64,000 nt of DNA from Oscillospiraceae bacterium (GTDB lineage: Bacteria; Bacillota; Clostridia; Oscillospirales; CAG-382), in NCBI GenBank assembly GCA_015063885.1, contig SVTH01000006.1, forward strand, positions 1-64,000, in the 5' to 3' direction. The position numbers and the translations under genes are program-made. A model generated the notes under the pieces. That model saw nothing but the letters and a program-made list of their open reading frames with translations. It had not been told where the DNA came from and searched no databases. How positions within the stretch are numbered: the first letter of the stretch is position 1; each line of letters starts with the position of its first letter. Positions 1-7,892 of this stretch are shown here, piece by piece.

Positions 1-19
1 CGATCGCATCCAAACCAAA

Positions 20-57
20 ACAAAACTGACCCCGCTTGAAAAACGAAGTCAGTTTGT
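20..57 (-). terminator. Terminator of the sigma/anti-sigma operon
   Basis: AAACTGAC and GTCAGTTT (23-30 and 48-55) form an 8-bp stem with a 17-nt loop. Read on the minus strand it is followed by TTTTGTTTT. It lies about 90 nt past the stop of the anti-sigma-like gene. The long loop makes it a moderate rather than strong call; 58-148 holds nothing else recognisable. Confidence 0.5.
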
Positions 58-148
58 CGCTTAAATTCTAATATTGCCTACCATAGGGGTGTTTTTGTGC
101 TGTCCGTATAATTTGGGGCACAACACGTGGGAGACTGCGCTTTTTTCG

Positions 149-1609
149 TTATTCCGAAACGGTGCCCGCGTGGATCCGCATGACCGTTCCGTTTTCAAAG
201 AAGCGGAAGAAATAATAGGTGTCGCCGATGACGTACATGGCAAGAGTGCCGTAGCTTTTCTCGCTTTCCGTTTCCAGCAGGTAGCAGCCCTTTTGGCTGT
301 TGATCTGCGCCAGCACCTCAATATATTTTTCCTCCTGATAGTACATTGAAGAAAGTCCCGTTCCGTAATCGGGAACGAAATCCTCCACGTAGGTGACTTT
401 GTCGTACAGGATGTCGTTCAAATAATACTTCCCGTTCTCGATCCGCACGTCCATACCATACACCCAGGACAGACTGCAGTCCTGCAAAAAGGGCTCTGCA
501 CGGAATTCGATCACTTCCCCCACGTCGGGGGAAATATAACCGCCTATTTCGATCTTGATCCGAACGCCCTCCCGGGAGGCGGCTTCCACCCAGGCGATAG
601 CGGCGGCGTGATCCTTTTCCGGAACCGTGATGACAATCTGTCCATCCACGCTGTCCACGTACCAGGAGGTCACCTCGCAGCCAAGTTCCATCAGCTCCTC
701 CGCCCCGCGGTCCGCATAGTCCTGCAAAACGCTCAAGGAAAGCTCCTCATCCAGGAAAACAACCACGTCCTTATAGTGATCAAGCCGCCGGGACAGCGTT
801 TCCCGCACCTCTTCGGAGGGGGAGACCAGCTTCACGTACAGCATGCCGTCCTCGATATAGCACCCGCCGAACCAATCGGGATACTCCGTGACGTACCCTT
901 GAACGAAGAAGTAGGTCATCAGCCAATTCTGTGCTTCCACCGCCTGCTTTTGATCCCCAAACAGGGTGGTCAGGTTGGTGATCTCCAGGTCGTATCCCTG
1001 CCGATCGGCGTGATAGGTCACCATCACGGCGATGGTCTCCACGATCTGACGGTTTTCCTTGTCTATGATCTGGATCAACAGCTCCGTAGGCTCGGTAAAC
1101 CATCCCGAAACGAAATATGCCCATGCAACAGGACCGTCCCTGTAGCCCACAAAGCCCACCATCACGTGCTCGTCCTTCCCCTGGGCCAACTTACCGTTGT
1201 AAGAAACGGCGATATCAAAGCGCTGATAAAGCACCTCGTTGTTTTTCAGATCCGTGGGGCGTACCTCAAAGTTAAACAGCGGCATGTCCACGCCGAATAT
1301 GTTCTCTTTTGCGGTGCCGGAATTGAAGCAGCTGCTGTGCACCCCCAGGTCCTTCACTTCCCCGTCGGCGGCCATGGCGGTGATGGTAAAGTAAGAGGTA
1401 ACGGGGTCCCCCGTTTCCACAGGCATCTCGGGGGTCTGTTGCCACCGCCACAAAATCCCCCCCGCCGCCATCAACGTCAGGCAGGCCGCCGCAGCCACCC
1501 ATTTGATCCATTTATGCCGTTTTTTCGTTATCTTCTCCCCGGGCGCCGCTTGTGCGACCAGGGCAGGGTCGATGCCCCCCAGTTCTCTGTAGATCTGTTC
1601 GCTTGTCAT
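149..1609 (-). CDS. Membrane-anchored anti-sigma-like protein
   Basis: The 486-residue protein has a short cytoplasmic N-terminus (MTSEQIYRELGGIDPALV), one transmembrane segment near residues 30-50 (WVAAAACLTLMAAGGILW) and a large extracytoplasmic region of about 430 residues with no family I recognise. This is the topology of ECF anti-sigma factors that sense outside the cell and hold their sigma factor inside. The ATG overlaps the sigma factor stop codon (ATGA), so the two are translationally coupled. The anti-sigma role is inferred from position and topology; no zinc-finger motif of the ZAS type (HxxxCxxC) is visible. Confidence 0.7.
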   Translation of the reverse strand: MTSEQIYRELGGIDPALVAQAAPGEKITKKRHKWIKWVAAAACLTLMAAGGILWRWQQTPEMPVETGDPVTSYFTITAMAADGEVKDLGVHSSCFNSGTAKENIFGVDMPLFNFEVRPTDLKNNEVLYQRFDIAVSYNGKLAQGKDEHVMVGFVGYRDGPVAWAYFVSGWFTEPTELLIQIIDKENRQIVETIAVMVTYHADRQGYDLEITNLTTLFGDQKQAVEAQNWLMTYFFVQGYVTEYPDWFGGCYIEDGMLYVKLVSPSEEVRETLSRRLDHYKDVVVFLDEELSLSVLQDYADRGAEELMELGCEVTSWYVDSVDGQIVITVPEKDHAAAIAWVEAASREGVRIKIEIGGYISPDVGEVIEFRAEPFLQDCSLSWVYGMDVRIENGKYYLNDILYDKVTYVEDFVPDYGTGLSSMYYQEEKYIEVLAQINSQKGCYLLETESEKSYGTLAMYVIGDTYYFFRFFENGTVMRIHAGTVSE

Positions 1610-2160
1610 ACAAAAAAGCCCTCCTTCTGCAAAAATGCTTTCAGCTTCCTTCTGGTGCGGAGCAGAAGGACGGTGACGTTGCTTTCCTTCATGCCGAAGT
1701 CGGAAGCGATCTCGGCAATGGAGCTTGTGTACCAATACCGCCGCAGAAAGATCTTCCGCGTCTTCTCCGGCAGAGAATAGAGGAAGCGATTCAACGCATC
1801 CCGCAAGGCCAGACCTTCTCCCGGATCTCCGTTTTTGCCATCGGGAATACACTCCGCCAGCTCCTCCAGGGCAAGAGACACCTGCCCGAAGCGCTTCCCG
1901 GCGTGATTCATTTCGTAACGATCCAACGAGATCTGACGGCAAAGCATCCCCAAATAAGGCTTCAACGCCTGAGGCCTGTGGGGAGGCATGGTGTTCCACG
2001 CCTTGAGATAGGTATCGTTGACAGACTCCTCGGCGTCCTCGTCGTTTTCCAGAATGCGGTACGCAATGTAGCGGCAGTAACGCCCGTACTTCTTTTCCGT
2101 CTCCGCCACGGCAGACTCCGCCCGTGCAAAATACAGCTCCACGATCTGCTTGTCTTCCAA
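1606..2160 (-). CDS. ECF-subfamily RNA polymerase sigma factor
   Basis: A 184-residue sigma-70 family protein of ECF size. Region 2 lies around residues 20-90 (RYIAYRILENDEDAEESVNDTY resembles the -10-binding helix) and region 4 around 125-178 (SLPEKTRKIFLRRYW, then a helix-turn-helix, ASDFGMKESNVTVLLLRTRRKL). The start is TTG, chosen because AAGGAG sits 9 nt upstream and no ATG fits. It should direct transcription of an envelope-stress or similar regulon together with the overlapping membrane partner downstream. Its target genes cannot be told from the sequence. Confidence 0.88.
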   Translation of the reverse strand: MEDKQIVELYFARAESAVAETEKKYGRYCRYIAYRILENDEDAEESVNDTYLKAWNTMPPHRPQALKPYLGMLCRQISLDRYEMNHAGKRFGQVSLALEELAECIPDGKNGDPGEGLALRDALNRFLYSLPEKTRKIFLRRYWYTSSIAEIASDFGMKESNVTVLLLRTRRKLKAFLQKEGFFV

Positions 2161-2257
2161 ACGCCTTCTCTCCTTTCACTTTTTTCTGAAGAGGCCCTTC
2201 ACCCCAATAAACGGGAAAACCACCCCTTGCACTACGGCAAAAGAAAAACTTTTTTAC

Positions 2258-2286
2258 AGAATACCACAAACCCACGCAAAAAGCAA
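2258..2286 (-). promoter_or_regulatory. Promoter of the sigma factor operon
   Basis: Minus strand TTGCTT, 17-nt spacer, TATTCT, about 100 nt upstream of the TTG start. The elements fit a housekeeping promoter; no ECF-type AAC/CGTC signature was found, so autoregulation by the ECF factor is not evident here. Confidence 0.5.
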
Positions 2287-2310
2287 CGGCAGGAACAAAA
2301 GTCCCTGCCG
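2287..2310. other. Inverted repeat abutting the sigma promoter
   Basis: CGGCAGGAAC and GTCCCTGCCG form a 10-bp arm pair with one mismatch and an AAAA loop. It directly touches the -35 element of the sigma operon promoter. On either strand it is followed by a T-rich stretch, so it may be an operator or a weak terminator. Confidence 0.4.
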
Positions 2311-2403
2311 TGTGGATGTTTTTTCCATAATCCTGCGATGGTTCCGCATACCGTTCCCCAATTGTACCGCATATATTCCGCAAAAACACATAGAGAAACA
2401 AAA

Positions 2404-2448
2404 AGCTAAAAGCCCGAACCCCCTTGATATACAAGGGTCTTCGGGCTT
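2404..2448 (-). terminator. Terminator of guaA
   Basis: A long, nearly perfect hairpin (AAGCCCGAA..CCCTTG / CAAGGG..TTCGGGCTT, arms 2410-2426 and 2432-2448) followed on the minus strand by TTTTAGCTTTTTG. It lies 28 nt past the guaA stop. Confidence 0.85.
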
Positions 2449-2475
2449 GACAGAACCTAACTTTTTTACAGGAAC

Positions 2476-3477
2476 TTATTCCCACTCAATCGTCCCGATG
2501 GGCTTGGGTGTGAGGTCGTAGAGGACGCGGTTGATGCCTTCTACCTCGTGGGTGATGCGGTGGGTGATGTGATGCAGGAGTGCATAGGGGATCTCCTCGA
2601 TGGTGGCGGACATGGCGTCGGAGGTGTTGACGGCACGGATGATGGCGGGCCAGCCCTCGTAGCGGCTTTCGTCCTTCACGCCTACGCTCTTAATGTCGGG
2701 AACCACGATGAAATACTGCCAGACCTTCTCGGAAAGGCCGCTGTTTGCAAACTCCTCGCGGAGGATAGCGTCTGCTTCGCGGAGTGCGTTCAGACGGTCG
2801 CGGGTGATGGCGCCCAGACAGCGGACACCCAGGCCGGGGCCGGGGAAGGGCTGACGATAGACCATGGCGTGGGGCAGACCCAAAGCCTCGCCTACCACGC
2901 GGACCTCGTCCTTAAAGAGAAGCTTCAGAGGCTCTACCAGCTCAAACTGCAGATCCTCGGGCAAACCGCCCACGTTGTGGTGGGACTTAACGGCTTTCTT
3001 GCCCTCTGCCTGCTTGAAGGACTCCAGAATATCGGGATAAATAGTACCCTGCGCCAAGAAGGAAATGCCCTCCTGCTTGCGGGCTTCTTCGGCGAATACG
3101 GTGATAAACTCCTTGCCGATGATCTTGCGCTTCCGCTCGGGATCGGACACACCTGCCAAAAGATCCAGGAAATGATCGGTGGCGTCTACGTAGATCAGGT
3201 TGGCATCCATGCCATCCTTGAACATCCGGATAACACTCTCGCTCTCGTCCTTGCGCATGAGACCGTGGTTCACGTGGACACAGATCAGCTGTTTACCGAT
3301 GGCTTTGATGAGAAGAGCCGCAACGACGGAAGAATCCACACCGCCGGACAGGGCAAGAAGGACCTTCTTATCGCCTACCTGGGCACGGACCTCCGCAATC
3401 TGCTCACGGATAAACGCTTCCGCCAGCTCGGGGGTGGTGATGCGTTCCATGGATGCGGGACGAACATTGCTTTGCAT
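2476..3477 (-). CDS. guaA: GMP synthase, ATP-pyrophosphatase subunit (no glutaminase domain)
   Basis: Converts XMP to GMP using ATP and ammonia in purine synthesis. The 333-residue protein holds the PP-loop SGGVDSS at residues 44-50 and the conserved C-terminus of GMP synthetases (ending TIEWE). Most bacterial GuaA proteins are about 510-520 residues because a class I glutamine amidotransferase is fused at the N-terminus; that domain is absent, as in the two-subunit archaeal enzyme. The start is supported by GGAGG 8 nt upstream. Ammonia would have to come from a separate glutaminase encoded elsewhere, or from free ammonium. Confidence 0.93.
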   Translation of the reverse strand: MQSNVRPASMERITTPELAEAFIREQIAEVRAQVGDKKVLLALSGGVDSSVVAALLIKAIGKQLICVHVNHGLMRKDESESVIRMFKDGMDANLIYVDATDHFLDLLAGVSDPERKRKIIGKEFITVFAEEARKQEGISFLAQGTIYPDILESFKQAEGKKAVKSHHNVGGLPEDLQFELVEPLKLLFKDEVRVVGEALGLPHAMVYRQPFPGPGLGVRCLGAITRDRLNALREADAILREEFANSGLSEKVWQYFIVVPDIKSVGVKDESRYEGWPAIIRAVNTSDAMSATIEEIPYALLHHITHRITHEVEGINRVLYDLTPKPIGTIEWE

Positions 3478-3515
3478 AGAGATTCCTCCAAAACTAAAAC
3501 GTCTTTATGCCCTAT

Positions 3516-3544
3516 ATTATACCGCAAACTTTTCTGTTCGTAAA
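3516..3544 (-). promoter_or_regulatory. guaA promoter
   Basis: Minus strand TTTACG, 17-nt spacer, TATAAT, about 40 nt upstream of the ATG. No purine riboswitch or G-box was recognised in the short leader. Confidence 0.65.
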
Positions 3545-3647
3545 GTATTTTCTCGAAAAAAATTCCACAAAATTCAACTTTTCTCCCGTTCGATTTTTGG
3601 TTTTGCCTTCATATAGATGAAAAAACGAACGAATAGGAGTCCACAGT

Positions 3648-4856
3648 ATGAAAAAACGTTGTTTTGCCTTTCTTGTCGTCTGCCTGCTTTTGGTGCGGGG
3701 CGTTCTCCCCGCCCTGGCCACGGAGGAGGCCAAGGTCTATCCTTACGATTTCGCCTTTGAGGCCTTTTGGTACGAGCCCTCGCTTTCCGCCGTCAATTTT
3801 GAAAGCTCTCTCCCCCGGAAAAGCTGTCTGCTGATGGAGGCCTCCACGGGGAAGGTCCTGTACGCCGATAACCAGCACGAGCGTCTCCCCATCGCCAGCG
3901 TCACCAAGGTCATGGCCACCCTTCTGATCATGGAGGCGTTGGACGGCGGGAAGATCGCCCTCGAGGATACCGTCACCGTCAGTGAGCGGGCGGCGTCCAT
4001 GGGGGGCTCCCAGGTGTTTTTGGAGCCGGGAGAGCAGATGTCCGTGGACGATCTGCTGAAATCCGTGATCGTGGTCTCCGCAAACGACGCCACCGTTGCC
4101 CTGGCGGAGGCCATTTACGGCAGTGAAGAGGCCTTCATCGCCGCCATGAATCAAAAGGGCAAGGAGCTGGGGCTTAAGAACACCAACTTCGTCAACACCA
4201 ACGGGCTCCCCGCCCAGGGGCATTACTCCTCCGCCTACGACGTTGCCGTCACCACGAGGGAGCTTCTGAAGCACCCCACGGTGCTGAACTACACCAACAT
4301 CTGGATGGATACCATCCGCGACGGCGCCTTCGGTCTTGCCAACACCAACAAGCTGGTGCGGTTCTACAAGGGCGCCAACGGCATGAAGACCGGCTTCACC
4401 TCGGAGGCGGGGTATTGCCTTTCCGGCACGGCTTTGCGGGACGGGATGCAGCTCATCGCCGTGGTGCTGGGCTCCCCCACCAGCGAGGACCGCTTCGCCT
4501 TGGCAAAGCAGCTTTTGGATTTCGGCTTTGCTAACTATCGGATCTTCACCCCCGAAATGGATCTGCCGGAAAGCCTCCCCGTGACCTGCGGGGTAACGGA
4601 CAGGGTCAAGCTTACCGCCGAACCTCCCGCCCTTCTGCTGGAAAAAGGCGCCTCGGGAGAGCTGACCCAGACCCTGACCCTCCCGGAAACAACGGAAGCG
4701 CCCGTGAAGAAGGGACAGCAGCTGGGGACGGTGGAATTCACCCAAAACGGGGTGTCCCTGGCGGTGATTCCCGTGTTTGCGGCAGAAGATGCAAAAAGAA
4801 TGGACTTTCTGACCATGATAAACAGAATTTTCACAAACATATTCAGCTTTTTATGA
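3648..4856 (+). CDS. D-alanyl-D-alanine carboxypeptidase (S11 family, DacF-like)
   Basis: A low-molecular-weight penicillin-binding protein that trims the terminal D-Ala from peptidoglycan stem peptides outside the membrane. The 402 residues comprise a signal peptide (1-24), the serine peptidase domain with SVTK (Ser84, Lys87), SAN (144-146) and KTG (247-249), a beta-rich C-terminal domain (about 285-375), and an amphipathic C-terminal anchor (MDFLTMINRIFTNIFSFL). All catalytic motifs are intact. AGGAG precedes the ATG. Vegetative DacA-like and sporulation DacF-like paralogues cannot be separated from sequence alone. Confidence 0.93.
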   Translation: MKKRCFAFLVVCLLLVRGVLPALATEEAKVYPYDFAFEAFWYEPSLSAVNFESSLPRKSCLLMEASTGKVLYADNQHERLPIASVTKVMATLLIMEALDGGKIALEDTVTVSERAASMGGSQVFLEPGEQMSVDDLLKSVIVVSANDATVALAEAIYGSEEAFIAAMNQKGKELGLKNTNFVNTNGLPAQGHYSSAYDVAVTTRELLKHPTVLNYTNIWMDTIRDGAFGLANTNKLVRFYKGANGMKTGFTSEAGYCLSGTALRDGMQLIAVVLGSPTSEDRFALAKQLLDFGFANYRIFTPEMDLPESLPVTCGVTDRVKLTAEPPALLLEKGASGELTQTLTLPETTEAPVKKGQQLGTVEFTQNGVSLAVIPVFAAEDAKRMDFLTMINRIFTNIFSFL

Positions 4857-4885
4857 TTGACAAGTGGCGATGAATCGTGTATAAT
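4857..4885 (+). promoter_or_regulatory. Perfect consensus promoter of pgi
   Basis: TTGACA, exactly 17 nt, TATAAT. It begins on the base after the stop codon of the carboxypeptidase gene. Predicted transcription start near 4892 leaves a leader of about 40 nt. Confidence 0.9.
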
Positions 4886-4932
4886 GTAGGTGCATACAAA
4901 TACATTTACGCAAAACGAAACGGATTTACCCC

Positions 4933-6270
4933 ATGATTACATTCCAGCATTCCCACATCAAGTCGGTCAGCGATACCGACGTCGCCGCTTTTGACAGCCG
5001 CATCGCCGCGGTGGATTCTCTGATCCGCAACAAAAACGGCAGGGGCAACGACTTCCTCGGATGGATCGACCTGCCCGTGAACTACGACCGCGAAGAGTTC
5101 GCACGGATCAAGGCTGCGGCCCAGAAGATCCGCCGCGACAGCGATATTCTGTTGGTCATCGGCATCGGCGGCTCCTACCTGGGCGCCCGCGCCGTGATCG
5201 AGTTTCTCCACGGTGCTTACTACAACCAGCAGAGAAAGAACACCCCCGACATCTACTTTATCGGCAACTCCTTCAACGGGGAGGAGCTGAAGGACGTTCT
5301 GGAGCTTTGCGAAGGCAAGGACGTCAGCGTCAACGTGATCTCCAAGTCCGGTACCACCACGGAAAGCGCCATTGCCTTCCGTATCGTCCGTGAATATATG
5401 GCAAAGCGTTACAGCGAAGAGGAAATGAACGCCCGCATCTACGCCACCACCGACTGCGCCAGAGGCGCCTTGAAGGGCTTGGCGGATCAGAACGGTTACC
5501 AGACCTTCGTGATCCCCGACGACGTCGGCGGCAGATTCTCCGTGCTGACCCCCGTGGGTCTGCTCCCCATCGCCTGCACAGGCATTGATATCGACGCTTT
5601 GATGGAAGGTGCCGCCAAGGAGCGGGAGGCGCTCTTTGCCGCAGGCCTTTCCAACGACGCTTACCGTTACGCCATCCTGCGGAACATCTATCTGGAAAGA
5701 GGCCGCAAGGTGGAGGTGCTGGCAAGCTACGACCCCGCCTTCCGTTATATGGGCGAGTGGTTCAAACAGCTCTTCGGCGAAAGCGAGGGCAAGGACAAAA
5801 AGGGCCTCTTCCCCGCCTCCGTGGTGTATTCCTCCGATCTCCACTCTCTGGGGCAGTTCGTTCAGGACGGCTCCCCCATCCTGTTTGAGACGGTGTGTAT
5901 GCGTTCCACTCCCGAGGAACGGGATATGAACGTGCCTTACGAGGAAGCCAATGCCGACGGGCTGAACTTCCTGGCGGGCAACTCCCTTTACAAGATCAAC
6001 AAAAAAGCCATGCTGGGTACTCTGCTTGCCCACGAGCAGGGCGGAACGGAAACCCTTTTGGTGAAGTACGACCGCAAGGACGCCCGTACCCTGGGTGAGC
6101 TGATCTACTTCTTCGAAATGGCCTGCGCCGCCAGCGGCTACCTGCTGGAGGTCAACCCCTTCGACCAGCCCGGTGTGGAGGCTTACAAGAAAAACATGTT
6201 CGCATTGCTGGGCAAGCCCGGTTATGAGGAACAAAAATCTGCCCTGGAAGAGCAGATCAAAAACATCTGA
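4933..6270 (+). CDS. pgi: Glucose-6-phosphate isomerase
   Basis: Interconverts glucose 6-phosphate and fructose 6-phosphate in glycolysis and gluconeogenesis. The 445-residue length is that of the short Firmicutes-type enzyme. Visible motifs are the sugar-phosphate binding loops GIGGSYLGARA (about 77-87) and VISKSGTTTESAIAFR (about 136-151), and the signature GRFSVLTPVGLLPIA. The catalytic-base region FGESEGKDKKGLFPAS follows near residue 280. No Shine-Dalgarno sequence precedes the ATG, which is unusual here, although the promoter is perfect. The start is fixed by the N-terminal MITFQHSHIK typical of the family. Confidence 0.95.
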   Translation: MITFQHSHIKSVSDTDVAAFDSRIAAVDSLIRNKNGRGNDFLGWIDLPVNYDREEFARIKAAAQKIRRDSDILLVIGIGGSYLGARAVIEFLHGAYYNQQRKNTPDIYFIGNSFNGEELKDVLELCEGKDVSVNVISKSGTTTESAIAFRIVREYMAKRYSEEEMNARIYATTDCARGALKGLADQNGYQTFVIPDDVGGRFSVLTPVGLLPIACTGIDIDALMEGAAKEREALFAAGLSNDAYRYAILRNIYLERGRKVEVLASYDPAFRYMGEWFKQLFGESEGKDKKGLFPASVVYSSDLHSLGQFVQDGSPILFETVCMRSTPEERDMNVPYEEANADGLNFLAGNSLYKINKKAMLGTLLAHEQGGTETLLVKYDRKDARTLGELIYFFEMACAASGYLLEVNPFDQPGVEAYKKNMFALLGKPGYEEQKSALEEQIKNI

Positions 6271-6324
6271 TCAAAAAACGCGGTACTGACCCCGCATAAA
6301 TAAAACCTAAAGGAGATACTACTT

Positions 6325-6732
6325 ATGAAACTGTTAGCCGGTGTAAAAGGTACTGGTAAGACCAAAGCCCTGATCCAGGAGGTCAACAAGGTTTGCGGCG
6401 AGTCCCACGGCTCCATCGTTTGCGTAGAAAAAGGCAAAAAGCTCACTTTCGACGTTAGCTACCAGGCACGTCTGGTGGATACCGAGGATTACGGCATTCT
6501 GGGCGCTGATATGCTCTACGGCTTCCTCTGCGGCATCCTTTCCCAGAACTACGATATCACCGAGATCTTTATCGACAACGCATTTGCAATCTGCGGCGGC
6601 AAGCCCGAAGAGTTGGAGGCTTTCCTGGTGAAGGCTGACGAGATCACCGCTAAGAACAACGTTGCCTGCCTGATCACCGCATCCGTTGATCCCGCGCTCC
6701 TTTCCGAAAAGGCTCGCGCTTACCTGGCATAA
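6325..6732 (+). CDS. Small P-loop protein of unknown function
   Basis: 135 residues with an intact Walker A motif GVKGTGKT at residues 6-13. A hydrophobic strand ending in acid, ITEIFIDNAF (about 78-87), may be the Walker B region. It is too short for a full AAA or PilT-type ATPase and lacks other ATPase hallmarks. AAAGGAG lies upstream. The stop codon overlaps the next start (TAATG), so the two proteins are made together and may act together at the membrane. I do not recognise a characterised family. Confidence 0.75.
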   Translation: MKLLAGVKGTGKTKALIQEVNKVCGESHGSIVCVEKGKKLTFDVSYQARLVDTEDYGILGADMLYGFLCGILSQNYDITEIFIDNAFAICGGKPEELEAFLVKADEITAKNNVACLITASVDPALLSEKARAYLA

Positions 6733-7187
6733 TGGCGACCCGCCCTACGGCGGATCTGAAGCCTGCTAAAAAGCCCTGGCTGAAGGACTTCTCCAAGGCC
6801 GCAACCCTGCGTTCTCTTGTCTGCTACGCCATCTGCAGTTGGCTGGAGATCGCTTTGATGACGGTGCGCACCTCCGAGGAGACTCAGGTGCTGGTGGGCT
6901 TGGCAGACGATCTGCTGTCTAAAATGACCGTACTGTTGGCGGCATCCTTCCTGTTCGGATTTTCCTTCATCGTCTTCCGCTGGAAAGGCGTCCCCTCTGC
7001 GGTGAAGCGCTTCCTCCACATGGTGGTGGCCTTCCTCCCCGTGGTGATGATCTCCCAGTCCTTGGTGAACGATACCAATCTGGACACCCAGGCCTTCGTG
7101 GCGTACTACTTCTTTGCCCTGCTGGTATATCTGGCAGTCTACGGAATCTGTATGGTGGTTTCTCACTTCCTGCGCCGCAAGGTATGA
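6732..7187 (+). CDS. Four-helix membrane protein of unknown function
   Basis: 151 residues with four predicted transmembrane helices at about 27-45, 64-85, 93-113 and 122-145, basic at both ends (AKKPWLK, FLRRKV). Size and topology resemble DUF3021-like proteins, but this is only a topology match. It is translationally coupled to the upstream P-loop protein through a TAATG overlap. Confidence 0.7.
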   Translation: MATRPTADLKPAKKPWLKDFSKAATLRSLVCYAICSWLEIALMTVRTSEETQVLVGLADDLLSKMTVLLAASFLFGFSFIVFRWKGVPSAVKRFLHMVVAFLPVVMISQSLVNDTNLDTQAFVAYYFFALLVYLAVYGICMVVSHFLRRKV

Positions 7188-7200
7188 CAAAAGACAGAGA

Positions 7201-7230
7201 AAGAGCATTCGTTTTGAATGCTCTTTTTTC
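7201..7230 (+). terminator. Bidirectional terminator
   Basis: GAGCATTC (7204-7211) and GAATGCTC (7217-7224) with a 5-nt loop, then TTTTTT. It closes the pgi-side gene pair on the plus strand. It also lies just past the stop of the ABC ATPase gene on the minus strand, where the T-run is poorer. Confidence 0.85.
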
Positions 7231-7236
7231 GTTGCT

Positions 7237-7890
7237 TTATACCAGGGTCCCGTCGGCCATTCGGTACTGCACGTCCGCCTCTGCCGCAAGCTCGCGGGAG
7301 TGGGTGACCACGATGACGCATTTCCCCGCACGGTGAGCCAGATCCTGCAAAAGCGCCGCCACCCTTCGGCTGTTTTCGTCGTCCAAGTTCCCCGTGGGCT
7401 CGTCCGCCAGGATGACGGAAGCAGGGGAGATCAGTGCCCGTGCGATGGCCACCCGCTGTTGCTCGCCCCCGGACAAACGAGAAGGCTTTTTGCGGAAATG
7501 GGATTCCTCCAACCCCACGGCAAAGAGGGCTTCCTGCGCCTTGAATACACGGCGGTCATTTCCCTCCCCGTACCCCAGCATCACGTTTTCCACAACCGTC
7601 AGATGGGGGATCAGATTGTAGGCCTGAAAGATGACCCCTACCTTCTCTTTGCGGTAAAGGGAGGGGTTGACGGCAGAAATATCCTCGCCGTCCAAGGTGA
7701 TCTTGCCCTCCTTCGGACGGTCAAACCCCGCCAGCAGGGAAAGCAACGTGGACTTTCCCGAGCCGCTTCTCCCCGTCAAGGCGTAAAGCTTTCCGCTCTC
7801 AAAAACGCCGCTGACGCCCTTCAACACGTGGGTAATCCCAAAGCGTTGTACGTAATCGTAGCATAGGTTTTGAACTTCTAAAATGGACAC
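7237..7890 (-). CDS. ABC transporter ATP-binding protein (MacB/LolD type)
   Basis: 217-residue nucleotide-binding subunit that powers the two FtsX-like permeases encoded just upstream. It has Walker A TGRSGSGKSTLL, signature LSGGEQQRVAIARAL, Walker B VILADEPTGNLDD and an H-loop (VVTHS), all intact. The GTG start is chosen because GGAGG lies 7 nt upstream, inside the last codons of the permease gene, and the protein then begins SILEVQNLCYDYV as the family does. It is the last gene of a five-gene operon. Such systems usually extrude peptides, antibiotics or lipids; the substrate is unknown. Confidence 0.92.
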   Translation of the reverse strand: MSILEVQNLCYDYVQRFGITHVLKGVSGVFESGKLYALTGRSGSGKSTLLSLLAGFDRPKEGKITLDGEDISAVNPSLYRKEKVGVIFQAYNLIPHLTVVENVMLGYGEGNDRRVFKAQEALFAVGLEESHFRKKPSRLSGGEQQRVAIARALISPASVILADEPTGNLDDENSRRVAALLQDLAHRAGKCVIVVTHSRELAAEADVQYRMADGTLV

Positions 7891-7892
7891 TT

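Noticed and set aside
3609..4745. Minus-strand frame antisense to the carboxypeptidase gene
   Set aside because: The plus-strand gene has all catalytic motifs and a ribosome site; the antisense frame has neither.
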